The position numbers and the translations under genes are program-made. From contig CAVWQE010000006.1 in assembly GCA_963757135.1 (NCBI GenBank), positions 434,001 to 498,000 of the forward strand: 64,000 nucleotides of DNA, given 5' to 3'. The stretch comes from Gp1-AA145 sp963757135. Its GTDB lineage: Bacteria; Acidobacteriota; Terriglobia; Terriglobales; Acidobacteriaceae. Shown here piece by piece: positions 33,315-41,356 of the stretch (the first letter of the stretch is position 1; each line of letters starts with the position of its first letter). The notes beneath the pieces are model-generated. The model did not search any database and was not told where the DNA came from. It saw only the letters and a program-made list of their open reading frames with translations.

Positions 33315-34436
33315 GTGCAAAAGCGTCCAGAACAGTGGCTGGAAGAAGTCGCGCCCGAGAAGAAACAGGGAATCTTCAAGCTGTTTCTTGGCTACGCTCC
33401 GGGCGTCGGCAAGACCTACAGCATGCTCAGCGAGGGTATCCGCCGCTACAGCCGCGGCGAGGACGTCGTTATCGGAGTGGTTGAGACTCATGGACGCAAA
33501 GGCGTGGCTGACTTGGTTTCAAAGCTCGAAACCATTCCCCGAAAACAGGTTGAGTACAAGGGGACCGTTTTTACCGAGATGGATGTCGACGCCATCCTGG
33601 CGCGAAAACCTGCGGTCGTTCTTGTGGACGAATTGGCCCACACCAACATTGAGGGCAGCAAACATCCCAAGCGCTATCAGGACGTTCTCGATTTGCTCGA
33701 TGCGAAAATCGATGTCGTATCCACCGTGAATGTGCAGCACATCGAAAGTCTGAACCCGCTGGTTGAGCGCATCACCGGCGTTCACGTTCGCGAGACGGTC
33801 CCCGATTGGGTGGTCCAACGTGCCGAAGAAATCGTCATGTCCGATCTCACCCCCGAAGCGTTACAGACGCGAATGCGGCGGGGCGATATCTATCCCGTCG
33901 ACCGGGCCGAACGCGCGCTGGGAAACTTCTTTCGTCGAGGAAACTTGATCGCCTTGCGCGAACTCGCCCTTCGCCAGGTTGCACAGGTCGTTGATAAGAG
34001 TCTGGAAGCGCACTGGACGCGTGAAGGCCTGCAACCCGCGGTCGCCGTTCATGAGAAAATCGCCGTGGCTATCAGTTCAAATCCCATTGCGCAATATCTA
34101 ATCGCTCGCGGCGGGCGCATGGCCCAAGGAATCGACGCCGAGTTTTATGTCGTGTATGTGGACTCGCCGGCTGATCAGGACGGCGACAACCGGCGTAGCC
34201 TGCAGGAGAACATTCAGTTTGCCGAGAATCTGGGTGCAACCGTCGTCCGCCTGCCGCGAGGAAATGTCGCCGAGCGTGTCGCCGAGTTTGTGCACGAAAG
34301 GCACATCACGCACGTGATATTCGGCCGTTCCGCACAAGAAGGATGGCGCAAGTACCTTTACCTGACAGTGATTCAAAAGTTCCTGCGCAACGCCCCGCCC
34401 ATCGATGTCCACATCGTGACGCAGGAGGCCAAGTGA
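33315..34436 (+). CDS. kdpD: Stand-alone KdpD N-terminal sensory module with USP domain
   Basis: A 373-residue soluble protein equal to the N-terminal part of KdpD. The KdpD ATPase-like domain (about 1-220) has Walker A GYAPGVGKT (26-34) and Walker B AVVLVDELAHTN (about 100-111). A universal-stress domain follows (about 245-370). There are no membrane helices and no kinase domain; these are in the divergent gene to its left. The start is GTG. It overlaps kdpE by 4 bases (GTGA). It presumably binds nucleotide or c-di-AMP-like ligands and tunes the kinase in trans. Confidence 0.9.
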   Translation: MQKRPEQWLEEVAPEKKQGIFKLFLGYAPGVGKTYSMLSEGIRRYSRGEDVVIGVVETHGRKGVADLVSKLETIPRKQVEYKGTVFTEMDVDAILARKPAVVLVDELAHTNIEGSKHPKRYQDVLDLLDAKIDVVSTVNVQHIESLNPLVERITGVHVRETVPDWVVQRAEEIVMSDLTPEALQTRMRRGDIYPVDRAERALGNFFRRGNLIALRELALRQVAQVVDKSLEAHWTREGLQPAVAVHEKIAVAISSNPIAQYLIARGGRMAQGIDAEFYVVYVDSPADQDGDNRRSLQENIQFAENLGATVVRLPRGNVAERVAEFVHERHITHVIFGRSAQEGWRKYLYLTVIQKFLRNAPPIDVHIVTQEAK

Positions 34437-35161
34437 GTCCCCCTCCGGACAATCGTCAGGCTGATCATCGGCGAATCCTGATTGTGGATGACGAACCCCA
34501 GATCACACGCGTGTTGCGGACTTCCCTCGACGCGTACGGTTACGACCTGCGCGTGGCGAACGATGGCGACACTGCCCTGCAGATCGCCCGCGACTGGCCG
34601 CCGGATCTCATGATCACAGACCTTTCCATGCCGGTTATGGATGGGCTCGAACTTTGCCGCCGCTTCCGCATCAAGTCCAATGCGCCCATCATTGTGCTTT
34701 CCGTGAAAGGTGAGGAACGCGTAAAGGTTCAGGCGCTCGATGCCGGCGCCGACGACTATGTGACCAAGCCGTTTGGCATAAGCGAACTGCTGGCCCGAGT
34801 GCGCGCGAATTTACGGCGCGCACCACAGGAAGATGCGGCCCCGGGAGTTATCGAAGAGGGTGATTTTCGAATTGATCTTGATGCTCACGTCGCCATTGTT
34901 CGTGGGCACGAAGTTAAGTTAACTCCGAAGGAATTCGATCTCCTCACATATCTTGCGCGTAATTCGCACAAAGTTGTGACCCATCGCAAACTTCTGTCGC
35001 ACGTCTGGGGGACCAACAGTACCGAACAACCCGAATACCTCCGCGTCTTCATCGGCCAGTTACGTAAGAAGATCGAATCCGAGGCCGCATCCCCTTCCTA
35101 CATCCTTACCGAGCCCTGGGTCGGATATCGCTTTGAGCCTGAGGGCATAGCTCCCCAATAG
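34433..35161 (+). CDS. kdpE: KdpE response regulator
   Basis: An OmpR/PhoB-class regulator of about 242 residues. The receiver has ILIVDDEPQI, the phospho-acceptor Asp in PDLMITDLSMPVMDG, and the conserved Lys in DDYVTKPF. The C-terminal winged helix has VKLTPKEFDLLTYLARN and LRVFIGQLRKKIE. The GTG start at 34433 overlaps the kdpD-N stop and follows GCAGGAGG. It should bind the direct-repeat arrays before the outer-membrane and kdp genes. Confidence 0.93.
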   Translation: MSPPPDNRQADHRRILIVDDEPQITRVLRTSLDAYGYDLRVANDGDTALQIARDWPPDLMITDLSMPVMDGLELCRRFRIKSNAPIIVLSVKGEERVKVQALDAGADDYVTKPFGISELLARVRANLRRAPQEDAAPGVIEEGDFRIDLDAHVAIVRGHEVKLTPKEFDLLTYLARNSHKVVTHRKLLSHVWGTNSTEQPEYLRVFIGQLRKKIESEAASPSYILTEPWVGYRFEPEGIAPQ

Positions 35162-35185
35162 ATCTACTTTCTCCGCGCCGAACTC

Positions 35186-35224
35186 CTTACGGCTTTCTTA
35201 CGAAGCCTTTAATCCTTCCTTATG
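35186..35224 (+). promoter_or_regulatory. KdpE-like operator array, four hexamers at 11-bp steps
   Basis: Hexamers CTTACG (35186), CTTACG (35197), TTTAAT (35208) and CTTATG (35219) start exactly 11 bases apart, each with a 5-base spacer. This is the spacing of the KdpE site in E. coli. The array ends 41 bases before the start of the outer-membrane protein gene and follows the kdpE stop. Confidence 0.7.
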
Positions 35225-35265
35225 CCGGGCGTGATGCAATCTCTGTGATAGGCGGAGGTTTCGAA

Positions 35266-35958
35266 GTGAGTAACTATCCGGTGATCGTGCTTTTACTCTT
35301 GATGTCAATGTTCTCCGCTTCGGCTCTTTCCCAGGAAACCATCTTCAATGTTCCCAGCGGAGATATTCTCGACAAGGGAAAAGTCTATGGGGAATTCGAC
35401 TTCTCATATCTCTGGGATGCAAGCGTCGGCACCTATACCCCACGTGTAGTCGCTGGAATCGGACATCGAGTGGAGGTGGGGATTAACCTAAACGGCATCA
35501 CTACGCCCGGCCCTTCCCAGACCACGCCGACGCCAACGATCAAGTGGAAAGCTTACGATGGCGGCAAGAATGGTTGGGCCTTCATGCTGGGAGACGACGT
35601 CTTTATTCCTGTACAAAACGGGGCTTACGACGCGGGTAATTACACATACGCTGAATTCACAAAGACCCTGAAGACGCAGACCCGCTTGACTTTCGGAGCG
35701 TTTGATTTTTCGGCCAACGTAGTCGCCACGGGAAACAAAGCCGGAGGCCAGTTCGGAATCGAGCAACCTGTCAGTAAACGTGTCACTCTCGCCGCCGATT
35801 GGTTTACGGGACACCACGGCGCTGGATATTTCACTCCCGGCGCAGCCATCAAACTCACTTCCAAAGCTACTGCCTACATGGCATATGAAATCGGAAATTC
35901 CGGGGCTTCTCAGGGCAATCGCCTGCTTTTGATGGAACTGGGATGGAATTTCAATTGA
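35266..35958 (+). CDS. Putative outer-membrane beta-barrel protein
   Basis: About 230 residues. The GTG at 35266 follows GGCGGAGG at good spacing and opens a signal peptide (VIVLLLLMSMFSASALSQ). The mature part has alternating strands with aromatic girdles (YGEFDFSYLW, RVEVGINLNG, LTFGAFDFSANVV, TAYMAYEIG) and ends in an aromatic-x-Asn pattern (LGWNFN). The barrel is small, perhaps 10-12 strands. Its place between two KdpE-type arrays suggests a porin made when potassium is low. Confidence 0.65.
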   Translation: MSNYPVIVLLLLMSMFSASALSQETIFNVPSGDILDKGKVYGEFDFSYLWDASVGTYTPRVVAGIGHRVEVGINLNGITTPGPSQTTPTPTIKWKAYDGGKNGWAFMLGDDVFIPVQNGAYDAGNYTYAEFTKTLKTQTRLTFGAFDFSANVVATGNKAGGQFGIEQPVSKRVTLAADWFTGHHGAGYFTPGAAIKLTSKATAYMAYEIGNSGASQGNRLLLMELGWNFN

Positions 35959-35974
35959 CTGCACAAGCGATGCC

Positions 35975-36013
35975 CTTATTTTTCCCTTACGAACCTTTTA
36001 GTCCGTCTTTACG
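35975..36013 (+). promoter_or_regulatory. KdpE-like operator array of the kdp operon
   Basis: Hexamers CTTATT (35975), CTTACG (35986), TTTAGT (35997) and TTTACG (36008) again start at exact 11-base steps. The words match those of the array at 35,186-35,224. The array lies 64 bases before the first small gene of the kdp operon, a sensible place for an activator. Confidence 0.75.
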
Positions 36014-36076
36014 CCCATTTTGCTGAAATAGGACTTGAGATCGCAGCTTCCATCCGCGTTCTCGGGAAGGCGGCAT

Positions 36077-36286
36077 ATGACGGCTGTGCGGATTTTTACC
36101 GGTATAGCAATAGCAGGATGTGCCTTCTTGATCTATTTCATGATCGCACTCTGGCGAGATTCGCACCGTTCGCGGAACGGAAGCCGCGTCAATATCAGAA
36201 GGCTCGCTCCAAGAAGAAAAGAAGATAAGCTGCTTTACCTCCACCGCCTCGATGAGTTTCGCCAACATGAAAAGAAGCGCATGTAA
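36077..36286 (+). CDS. Small membrane protein opening the kdp operon (69 aa)
   Basis: One transmembrane helix (IFTGIAIAGCAFLIYFMIAL, about 6-25) is followed by a very basic cytoplasmic tail ending HEKKRM. GGGAAGG lies 7 bases upstream of the ATG at 36077. It is the first gene after the KdpE array and precedes kdpF. I know no family for it; a regulatory or assembly subunit of the Kdp complex is plausible. Confidence 0.6.
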   Translation: MTAVRIFTGIAIAGCAFLIYFMIALWRDSHRSRNGSRVNIRRLAPRRKEDKLLYLHRLDEFRQHEKKRM

Positions 36287-36314
36287 GTACTCTTAAATTA
36301 TCTGGAGCTTGGTT

Positions 36315-36401
36315 ATGCAGGACTTAATGTGGGTAGCGGTTGGGATCGCATTCTTCGCTCTGTCCATCGGCTATGTCGGATTCTGCGATCGTGTGAAGTG
36401 A
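36315..36401 (+). CDS. Tiny membrane protein upstream of kdpF (28 aa)
   Basis: The peptide has one transmembrane helix (VAVGIAFFALSIGYVGF) and ends CDRVK. Similar peptides ending in a C-D-R/K motif are often seen just before kdpF in other bacteria. GGAGCTTGG precedes the ATG. Its stop is 7 bases before kdpF. It may be a second KdpF-like stabilising peptide. Confidence 0.6.
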   Translation: MQDLMWVAVGIAFFALSIGYVGFCDRVK

Positions 36402-36408
36402 GGACCGA

Positions 36409-36498
36409 ATGAGCCTGGAATCGGCAATTATGCTCGCAATCAGCGCCTTAACTTCGATCTACTTGATCTACGCCCTCTTGCGCCCGGAGAAGTTCTAA
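36409..36498 (+). CDS. kdpF: KdpF, small stabilising subunit of the K+ ATPase
   Basis: A 29-residue membrane peptide with a helix IMLAISALTSIYLIYALL and the usual short cytoplasmic end RPEKF. In E. coli KdpF stabilises the KdpABC complex. AGGACCGA precedes the ATG, and the stop codon abuts the kdpA start with no gap. Confidence 0.85.
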   Translation: MSLESAIMLAISALTSIYLIYALLRPEKF

Positions 36499-38298
36499 AT
36501 GACGGCGAACGGTTGGTTTCAAATCCTGCTGTATCTTGCCCTGATCTTGCTGATTACCAAACCGATCGGGATCTTCATGACTCGTGTGTTCAACCGCGAG
36601 CGCACTTTCATGGATCCTGTGCTGCGCCCGATTGAGCGGCTTTTGTATCGACTGACTGGCGTCGATGAAAATCACGAAATGCGCTGGACCGAATATGCAG
36701 TCGCCATGCTCCTGTTCAGCCTGGTTTCAATGATCGTCCTTTACGGAATGGAGCGACTGCAAGGCTATCTGCCGTTCAATCCACAGAAATTTGGGGCCGT
36801 AAACCCGACCGCGCTGGCCTTCAACACCGCCGCCTCGTTCACCACCAACACAAACTGGCAGAACTATGGCGGCGAGACCACCATGACTTATTTCACCCAG
36901 ATGGCCGGCCTTGCTTATCACAACTTCATGTCGGCCGCGGTTGGGATCGTGCTGGCAATCGCGTTCATCCGAGGGATCGCGCGGCGGCAGATGCAGACGA
37001 TTGGCAACTTCTGGGTTGACCTGGTGCGCTGCAATCTTTGGATATTGCTGCCCACCTGCATCGTCGGGGCTCTCGTACTGGTGTCGCAGGGAGTGGTTCA
37101 AAACCTTAAGCCCTATGACACCGCAAAGCTCGTCGAGCCCATGCAGATTCAGAAGACCGGATCAGATGGCAAGCCGGTAGTGGACGCGCAAGGCAAGCCG
37201 GTGATGGACACGGTTACCGATCAGACCATCGCTCAGGGCCCCGTCGCTTCGCAAGAAATCATTAAAGAGCTCGGGACGAACGGCGGCGGATTCTTTAATG
37301 CAAACAGCGCGCATCCCTTTGAAAATCCAACTCCTCTGTCGAACCTGGTTGAGCTGGTCGCGATTTTCGCGATTGGCAGCGGTCTCACTTACACCTTGGG
37401 AAGAATGACCGGTTCACAGCGCCATGGATGGGCCGTGTGGGCTGCAATGGCTACCCTGTTCCTTGTCGGTGTAAGCATTGCGTACTGGGCGGAAGCTCGC
37501 GGGAATCCGCTGCTCGCGGGAGTGAACCAAAGATCTACCTCGCTGCAGCCGGGTGGAAACATGGAAGGCAAAGAAGTCCGCTTCGGGATCGCCAACAGCG
37601 CACTATGGGCGACCGTCACCACGGATACTAGTTGCGGCGCAATCAACAGCTGGCACGACTCATTCACCGCCATCGGAGGCTTGATCCCTCTCTCCAACAT
37701 CATGCTCAGTGAAGTTGTATTCGGCGGCGTGGGCTCCGGAATGTACGGGATGTTGATTAACGTCATACTCGCCGTCTTCATCGCCGGGCTTATGGTCGGG
37801 CGCACCCCTGAGTATCTGGGAAAGAAGATCGAAGCTTACGACGTTAAACTGGCCATGCTCAGCATACTTGTATTTCCGCTCGTCATACTCACATTCGCCG
37901 CAATCTCAGCAGTCTATAGTTTTGGGACATCCAGCATTCTGAACCCGGGTCCGCACGGCCTCAGCGAAATTCTGTATGCATTTTCCTCGCAGGCTGGTAA
38001 CAACGGTTCGGCCTTCGCCGGCCTCACCACCAACACACCCTGGTACAACACCGCCGGCGCCATCACCATGCTGGTTGGGCGGTTTTTCATGATTATCCCG
38101 ATGCTGGCAATTGCCGGCAATCTCGCCCAAAAGAAATACGTTCCTCCGTCACTAGGTACGTTTCCTGTGACCACGCCCTTGTTCACTTTGCTTTTGCTCG
38201 GCGTGATCCTTATCGTCGGTGCTCTGACCTTCTTCCCGGCATTGAGCCTGGGCCCCATTCTTGAACACCTGCAGATGATGGCGGGAAAGGCATTCTGA
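36499..38298 (+). CDS. kdpA: Potassium-transporting ATPase subunit KdpA
   Basis: A 599-residue channel-like subunit, slightly longer than E. coli's, with ten or so transmembrane helices. The selectivity-filter segments are visible: TTNTNWQNYGGE, ELGTNGGGFFNANSAHP, TDTSCGAINSWHD and SQAGNNGSAFAGLTTNTP. It binds and passes K+ at the periplasmic face. It sits in the order kdpF-kdpA-(small gene)-kdpB-kdpC. Confidence 0.96.
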   Translation: MTANGWFQILLYLALILLITKPIGIFMTRVFNRERTFMDPVLRPIERLLYRLTGVDENHEMRWTEYAVAMLLFSLVSMIVLYGMERLQGYLPFNPQKFGAVNPTALAFNTAASFTTNTNWQNYGGETTMTYFTQMAGLAYHNFMSAAVGIVLAIAFIRGIARRQMQTIGNFWVDLVRCNLWILLPTCIVGALVLVSQGVVQNLKPYDTAKLVEPMQIQKTGSDGKPVVDAQGKPVMDTVTDQTIAQGPVASQEIIKELGTNGGGFFNANSAHPFENPTPLSNLVELVAIFAIGSGLTYTLGRMTGSQRHGWAVWAAMATLFLVGVSIAYWAEARGNPLLAGVNQRSTSLQPGGNMEGKEVRFGIANSALWATVTTDTSCGAINSWHDSFTAIGGLIPLSNIMLSEVVFGGVGSGMYGMLINVILAVFIAGLMVGRTPEYLGKKIEAYDVKLAMLSILVFPLVILTFAAISAVYSFGTSSILNPGPHGLSEILYAFSSQAGNNGSAFAGLTTNTPWYNTAGAITMLVGRFFMIIPMLAIAGNLAQKKYVPPSLGTFPVTTPLFTLLLLGVILIVGALTFFPALSLGPILEHLQMMAGKAF

Positions 38299-38319
38299 TG
38301 ATGAGAGGACACGAACTGA

Positions 38320-38544
38320 ATGACTCTACTTTCTGCCTTTGGGCTGTTTGCCGTGACCGCCATGCTGATCACCTATGCCCTCGAAGCACGAAGCAACTGG
38401 TTCATTCTGGCCTTCGCATTCGCATGCGCGCTGGGGTCAGTTTACGGATTCCTTCAGGGCGCCTGGCCATTCGGACTGGTCGAGGCGGTTTGGTCAGTAG
38501 TTGCAGCGAGACGCTGGTGGGAACACGGTTCAGGTTTGAGCTAA
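38320..38544 (+). CDS. Small membrane protein between kdpA and kdpB (74 aa)
   Basis: Two or three short hydrophobic helices (LLSAFGLFAVTAMLITYAL and FILAFAFACALGSVYGFL) are followed by LVEAVWSVVAARRWW. It is not KdpF, which is already present. The place between kdpA and kdpB, with small gaps on both sides, indicates co-expression. I do not recognise a named family. Confidence 0.6.
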   Translation: MTLLSAFGLFAVTAMLITYALEARSNWFILAFAFACALGSVYGFLQGAWPFGLVEAVWSVVAARRWWEHGSGLS

Positions 38545-38576
38545 GAGCTAACAGCTAGAGGCTAAGAGCTAAAGCT

Positions 38577-40604
38577 ATGTCCAAAAAGTCAAAAGCAGTT
38601 TGGGAATGGAAGATCGTTCGGCGCGCCATCTGGGACTCCCTGGTGAAACTCAACCCGCGCACCATGATGGGCAACCCTGTCATGTTTGTGGTGGAGATTG
38701 GAAGTGTGATCACCACCGTGCTTCTTTTTAGGGGCGGCGGCGCTTTCAGGTTCAACCTGCAGATCACGCTCTGGCTCTGGTTCACAGTCTTATTTGCAAA
38801 TTTCGCCGAAGCCATGGCTGAAGGCCGTGGCAAAGCCCAGGCCGACACCCTGCGCAAGGCGCGGTCTGAAACCGTTGCCCACCGCCTTTCACGAGACGGC
38901 TCAACCGAGCAGGTCCCCAGTTCGAAGTTACGGACGGGAGACCTCGTTCTGGTTTCGGCCGGCGAATTCATTCCATCCGACGGTGAAATCACTGCGGGCG
39001 TTGCGTCGGTTGACGAATCGGCCATTACCGGCGAATCTGCTCCCGTGATACGTGAAGCCGGTGGCGACCGCTCGGCCGTCACCGGCGGCACGCGTGTGCT
39101 CTCGGATCAGATCAAAGTAAAGATCACATCCAATCCCGGCGAGACTTTCCTTGATCGCATGATTGCGCTGGTGGAAGGCGCAGAACGGCAAAAGACGCCC
39201 AACGAGATCGCGCTGAATATTTTGCTTGCCGGATTGACCATCATCTTTCTGCTCGCGGTGGTTACACTGCAGCCATTCGCGATTTATTCCGGCTCGCCGC
39301 AGACCGTATTCGTGCTGGTTTCCCTGCTAGTTTGCCTGATCCCTACCACTATCGGCGGCCTGCTCTCGGCGATCGGTATCGCCGGCATGGATCGCCTCAT
39401 TCAGCACAATGTACTGGCGATGTCGGGCCGCGCCGTCGAAGCCGCCGGAGATGTGAATACCCTTTTGCTCGATAAGACTGGGACCATCACGTTGGGAAAT
39501 CGCCAGGCGTCACGCTTTGTTCCCGCCCCCGGTGTCAACGAAAACGAGTTGGCAGACGCGGCGCAGATGTCTTCGCTCGCGGATGAAACCCCGGAAGGCC
39601 GCTCCATCGTCGTCCTCGCAAAAGAACGCTATGGACTTCGAGGACGGGAGTTGGGATCGCACGATGCAACTTTCGTCCCCTTCTCCGCCACTACGCGCAT
39701 GTCCGGAGTTGATCTCAACGGATTTCAGATTCGCAAAGGCGCTGCCGACTCCATCGCCGCGTTCGTCGCTCAGAACGGCGGCAAGTTTCCAGATGCAGTA
39801 AGAACCGTAGTCGAAGACATCGCCCGCTCCGGAGGTACGCCGCTGGTGGTGGCGGAAAAAACGCGCGGTGCACTCGGGGTGATAGAACTCAAAGACATCG
39901 TCAAGGGCGGCATTCGCGACCGCTTCAACCAGTTGCGGGCAATGGGCATCCGCACTGTCATGATCACCGGCGACAACCCACTCACTGCCGCTGCCATCGC
40001 GAGCGAAGCCGGCGTGGATGATTTCCTCGCGCAAGCCACCCCTAAAGACAAAATGGATCTTATTCGCCGCGAGCAATCCGAAGGCAAACTCGTCGCTATG
40101 ACCGGGGACGGCACCAACGACGCCCCTGCTCTCGCCCAGGCCGACGTCGGCGTTGCCATGAATACCGGCACCCAAGCTGCGAAGGAAGCCGGCAACATGG
40201 TGGACCTGGATTCCAACCCGACCAAGCTGATCGAAGTCGTTGAAATCGGCAAGCAGTTGCTGATGACGCGCGGCTCGCTCACCACTTTCTCTATCGCAAA
40301 CGACGTAGCCAAATACTTCGCCATCATTCCAGCGATGTTCGCTGGAACCTTCCCGGTTCTGAACGCGTTGAACATCATGCATCTTCAAACTCCGCAGTCA
40401 GCGATTCTGTCGGCTGTGATCTTCAATGCCCTGATCATCATTGCCCTGATTCCGCTGGCGCTGCGTGGCGTCAGATACCGGCCCTTGGGAGCCGCCGCCC
40501 TGCTCCGGAACAACCTGCTGATCTACGGAGTGGGCGGTGTGATCATTCCCTTTATCGGTATCAAACTGATTGACGTGGTAATCACCCGCATGGGCATGGC
40601 ATAA
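38577..40604 (+). CDS. kdpB: Potassium-transporting ATPase ATP-binding subunit KdpB
   Basis: A 675-residue P-type ATPase. The phosphorylation site is LLLDKTGTITLGN, the actuator has DESAITGESAPV, and the hinge has MTGDGTNDAPALAQADVG. The membrane part has the SLLVCLIPTTIGGLLSAIG segment with the conserved Pro. It powers K+ movement through KdpA. The upstream spacer holds the repeated words GCTAAGAGCTA rather than a clear ribosome-binding site. Confidence 0.96.
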   Translation: MSKKSKAVWEWKIVRRAIWDSLVKLNPRTMMGNPVMFVVEIGSVITTVLLFRGGGAFRFNLQITLWLWFTVLFANFAEAMAEGRGKAQADTLRKARSETVAHRLSRDGSTEQVPSSKLRTGDLVLVSAGEFIPSDGEITAGVASVDESAITGESAPVIREAGGDRSAVTGGTRVLSDQIKVKITSNPGETFLDRMIALVEGAERQKTPNEIALNILLAGLTIIFLLAVVTLQPFAIYSGSPQTVFVLVSLLVCLIPTTIGGLLSAIGIAGMDRLIQHNVLAMSGRAVEAAGDVNTLLLDKTGTITLGNRQASRFVPAPGVNENELADAAQMSSLADETPEGRSIVVLAKERYGLRGRELGSHDATFVPFSATTRMSGVDLNGFQIRKGAADSIAAFVAQNGGKFPDAVRTVVEDIARSGGTPLVVAEKTRGALGVIELKDIVKGGIRDRFNQLRAMGIRTVMITGDNPLTAAAIASEAGVDDFLAQATPKDKMDLIRREQSEGKLVAMTGDGTNDAPALAQADVGVAMNTGTQAAKEAGNMVDLDSNPTKLIEVVEIGKQLLMTRGSLTTFSIANDVAKYFAIIPAMFAGTFPVLNALNIMHLQTPQSAILSAVIFNALIIIALIPLALRGVRYRPLGAAALLRNNLLIYGVGGVIIPFIGIKLIDVVITRMGMA

Positions 40605-40614
40605 GGAATCATCC

Positions 40615-41205
40615 ATGAAAAGGAACTTATTGATCTCAGTTTTAATGACCGTGGCGACCACGGTCCTGTTTGGAATCTTCTACCCGCTGATTGTCACCGG
40701 ACTCGCCCAGCTTATCTTTCCGCATCGCGCTAATGGCCAGCTGATCGTGAAGGGCGGAAAGGTCGTTGGGTCAACAATCATTGGCCAGGGCTTCTCCGGG
40801 GCAGCATATTTCCACCCACGCTTATCCGCCGCTGGCAACGGATACGACGCGGCGAACTCCGGCGGCTCGAACCTCGGCCCCACAAACCAGAAACTTCTTG
40901 ACCGCGTGAAAGGTGACGTTGCCTCCAACCAGCAAGACAACCCCGGGACCCCGGTACCCGTTGATCTGGTAACCACCTCAGCTTCAGGGTTTGACCCGCA
41001 CATAACGCCTGCTGCCGCGGAATTTCAGTTGGGTCGCGTGTCCAAAGCGCGCGCAATTACGCCCGATGAGTTGCGGACGTTGGTAACGAAACACACCGAA
41101 GCCAGGCAACTTGGATTTCTCGGCGAGGCGAGGGTTAATGTTCTGGAACTCAACCTCGATCTCGACGAACACTTCCCCGCCAAGATGACTGCCAAAGCCG
41201 AGTAG
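40615..41205 (+). CDS. kdpC: Potassium-transporting ATPase subunit KdpC
   Basis: A 196-residue subunit with one N-terminal transmembrane helix (about 8-32) and a periplasmic domain. Family motifs are IGQGFSGAAYFHPRLSAAG, SGGSNLGPTNQ and TTSASGFDPHI. It assists the KdpAB complex. It is the last gene of the operon, followed by a hairpin. Confidence 0.95.
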   Translation: MKRNLLISVLMTVATTVLFGIFYPLIVTGLAQLIFPHRANGQLIVKGGKVVGSTIIGQGFSGAAYFHPRLSAAGNGYDAANSGGSNLGPTNQKLLDRVKGDVASNQQDNPGTPVPVDLVTTSASGFDPHITPAAAEFQLGRVSKARAITPDELRTLVTKHTEARQLGFLGEARVNVLELNLDLDEHFPAKMTAKAE

Positions 41206-41251
41206 GCTGCCCGAGCACTCGGCTTATGTGTGTCGGACCGGGCTCGTGTGG

Positions 41252-41271
41252 GTCGGACATTCCTGTCCGAC
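41252..41271 (+). terminator. Hairpin after kdpC
   Basis: GTCGGAC-ATTCCT-GTCCGAC is a perfect 7-bp stem with a 6-base loop. A half copy (TGTCGGACC) stands 20 bases before it. There is no T run after it, so it may be a repeat element that also ends transcription. Confidence 0.4.
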
Positions 41272-41317
41272 GCCCTTGATCTAGTTTTGATCTTCCGCCC
41301 TTCCCCCACATCTAGAT

Positions 41318-41348
41318 TTGACAAACTCTCATATTAGAAATAGTCTAA
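41318..41348 (+). promoter_or_regulatory. Promoter with Fur/PerR-like dyad
   Basis: TTGACA at 41318-41323 is followed 17 bases on by TAGTCT. The dyad TTAGA-AATAG-TCTAA (41334-41348), a perfect 5-5-5 inverted repeat, lies over the -10 region, 8 bases before the Fur-like start codon. A regulator bound here would block the promoter, which suits autorepression and joint control of katG. Confidence 0.6.
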
Positions 41349-41356
41349 ACACGTAA

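Noticed and set aside
39510..40388. 292-codon minus-strand frame opposite kdpB
   Set aside because: It lies wholly antisense to the conserved P-type ATPase core and has no motifs.
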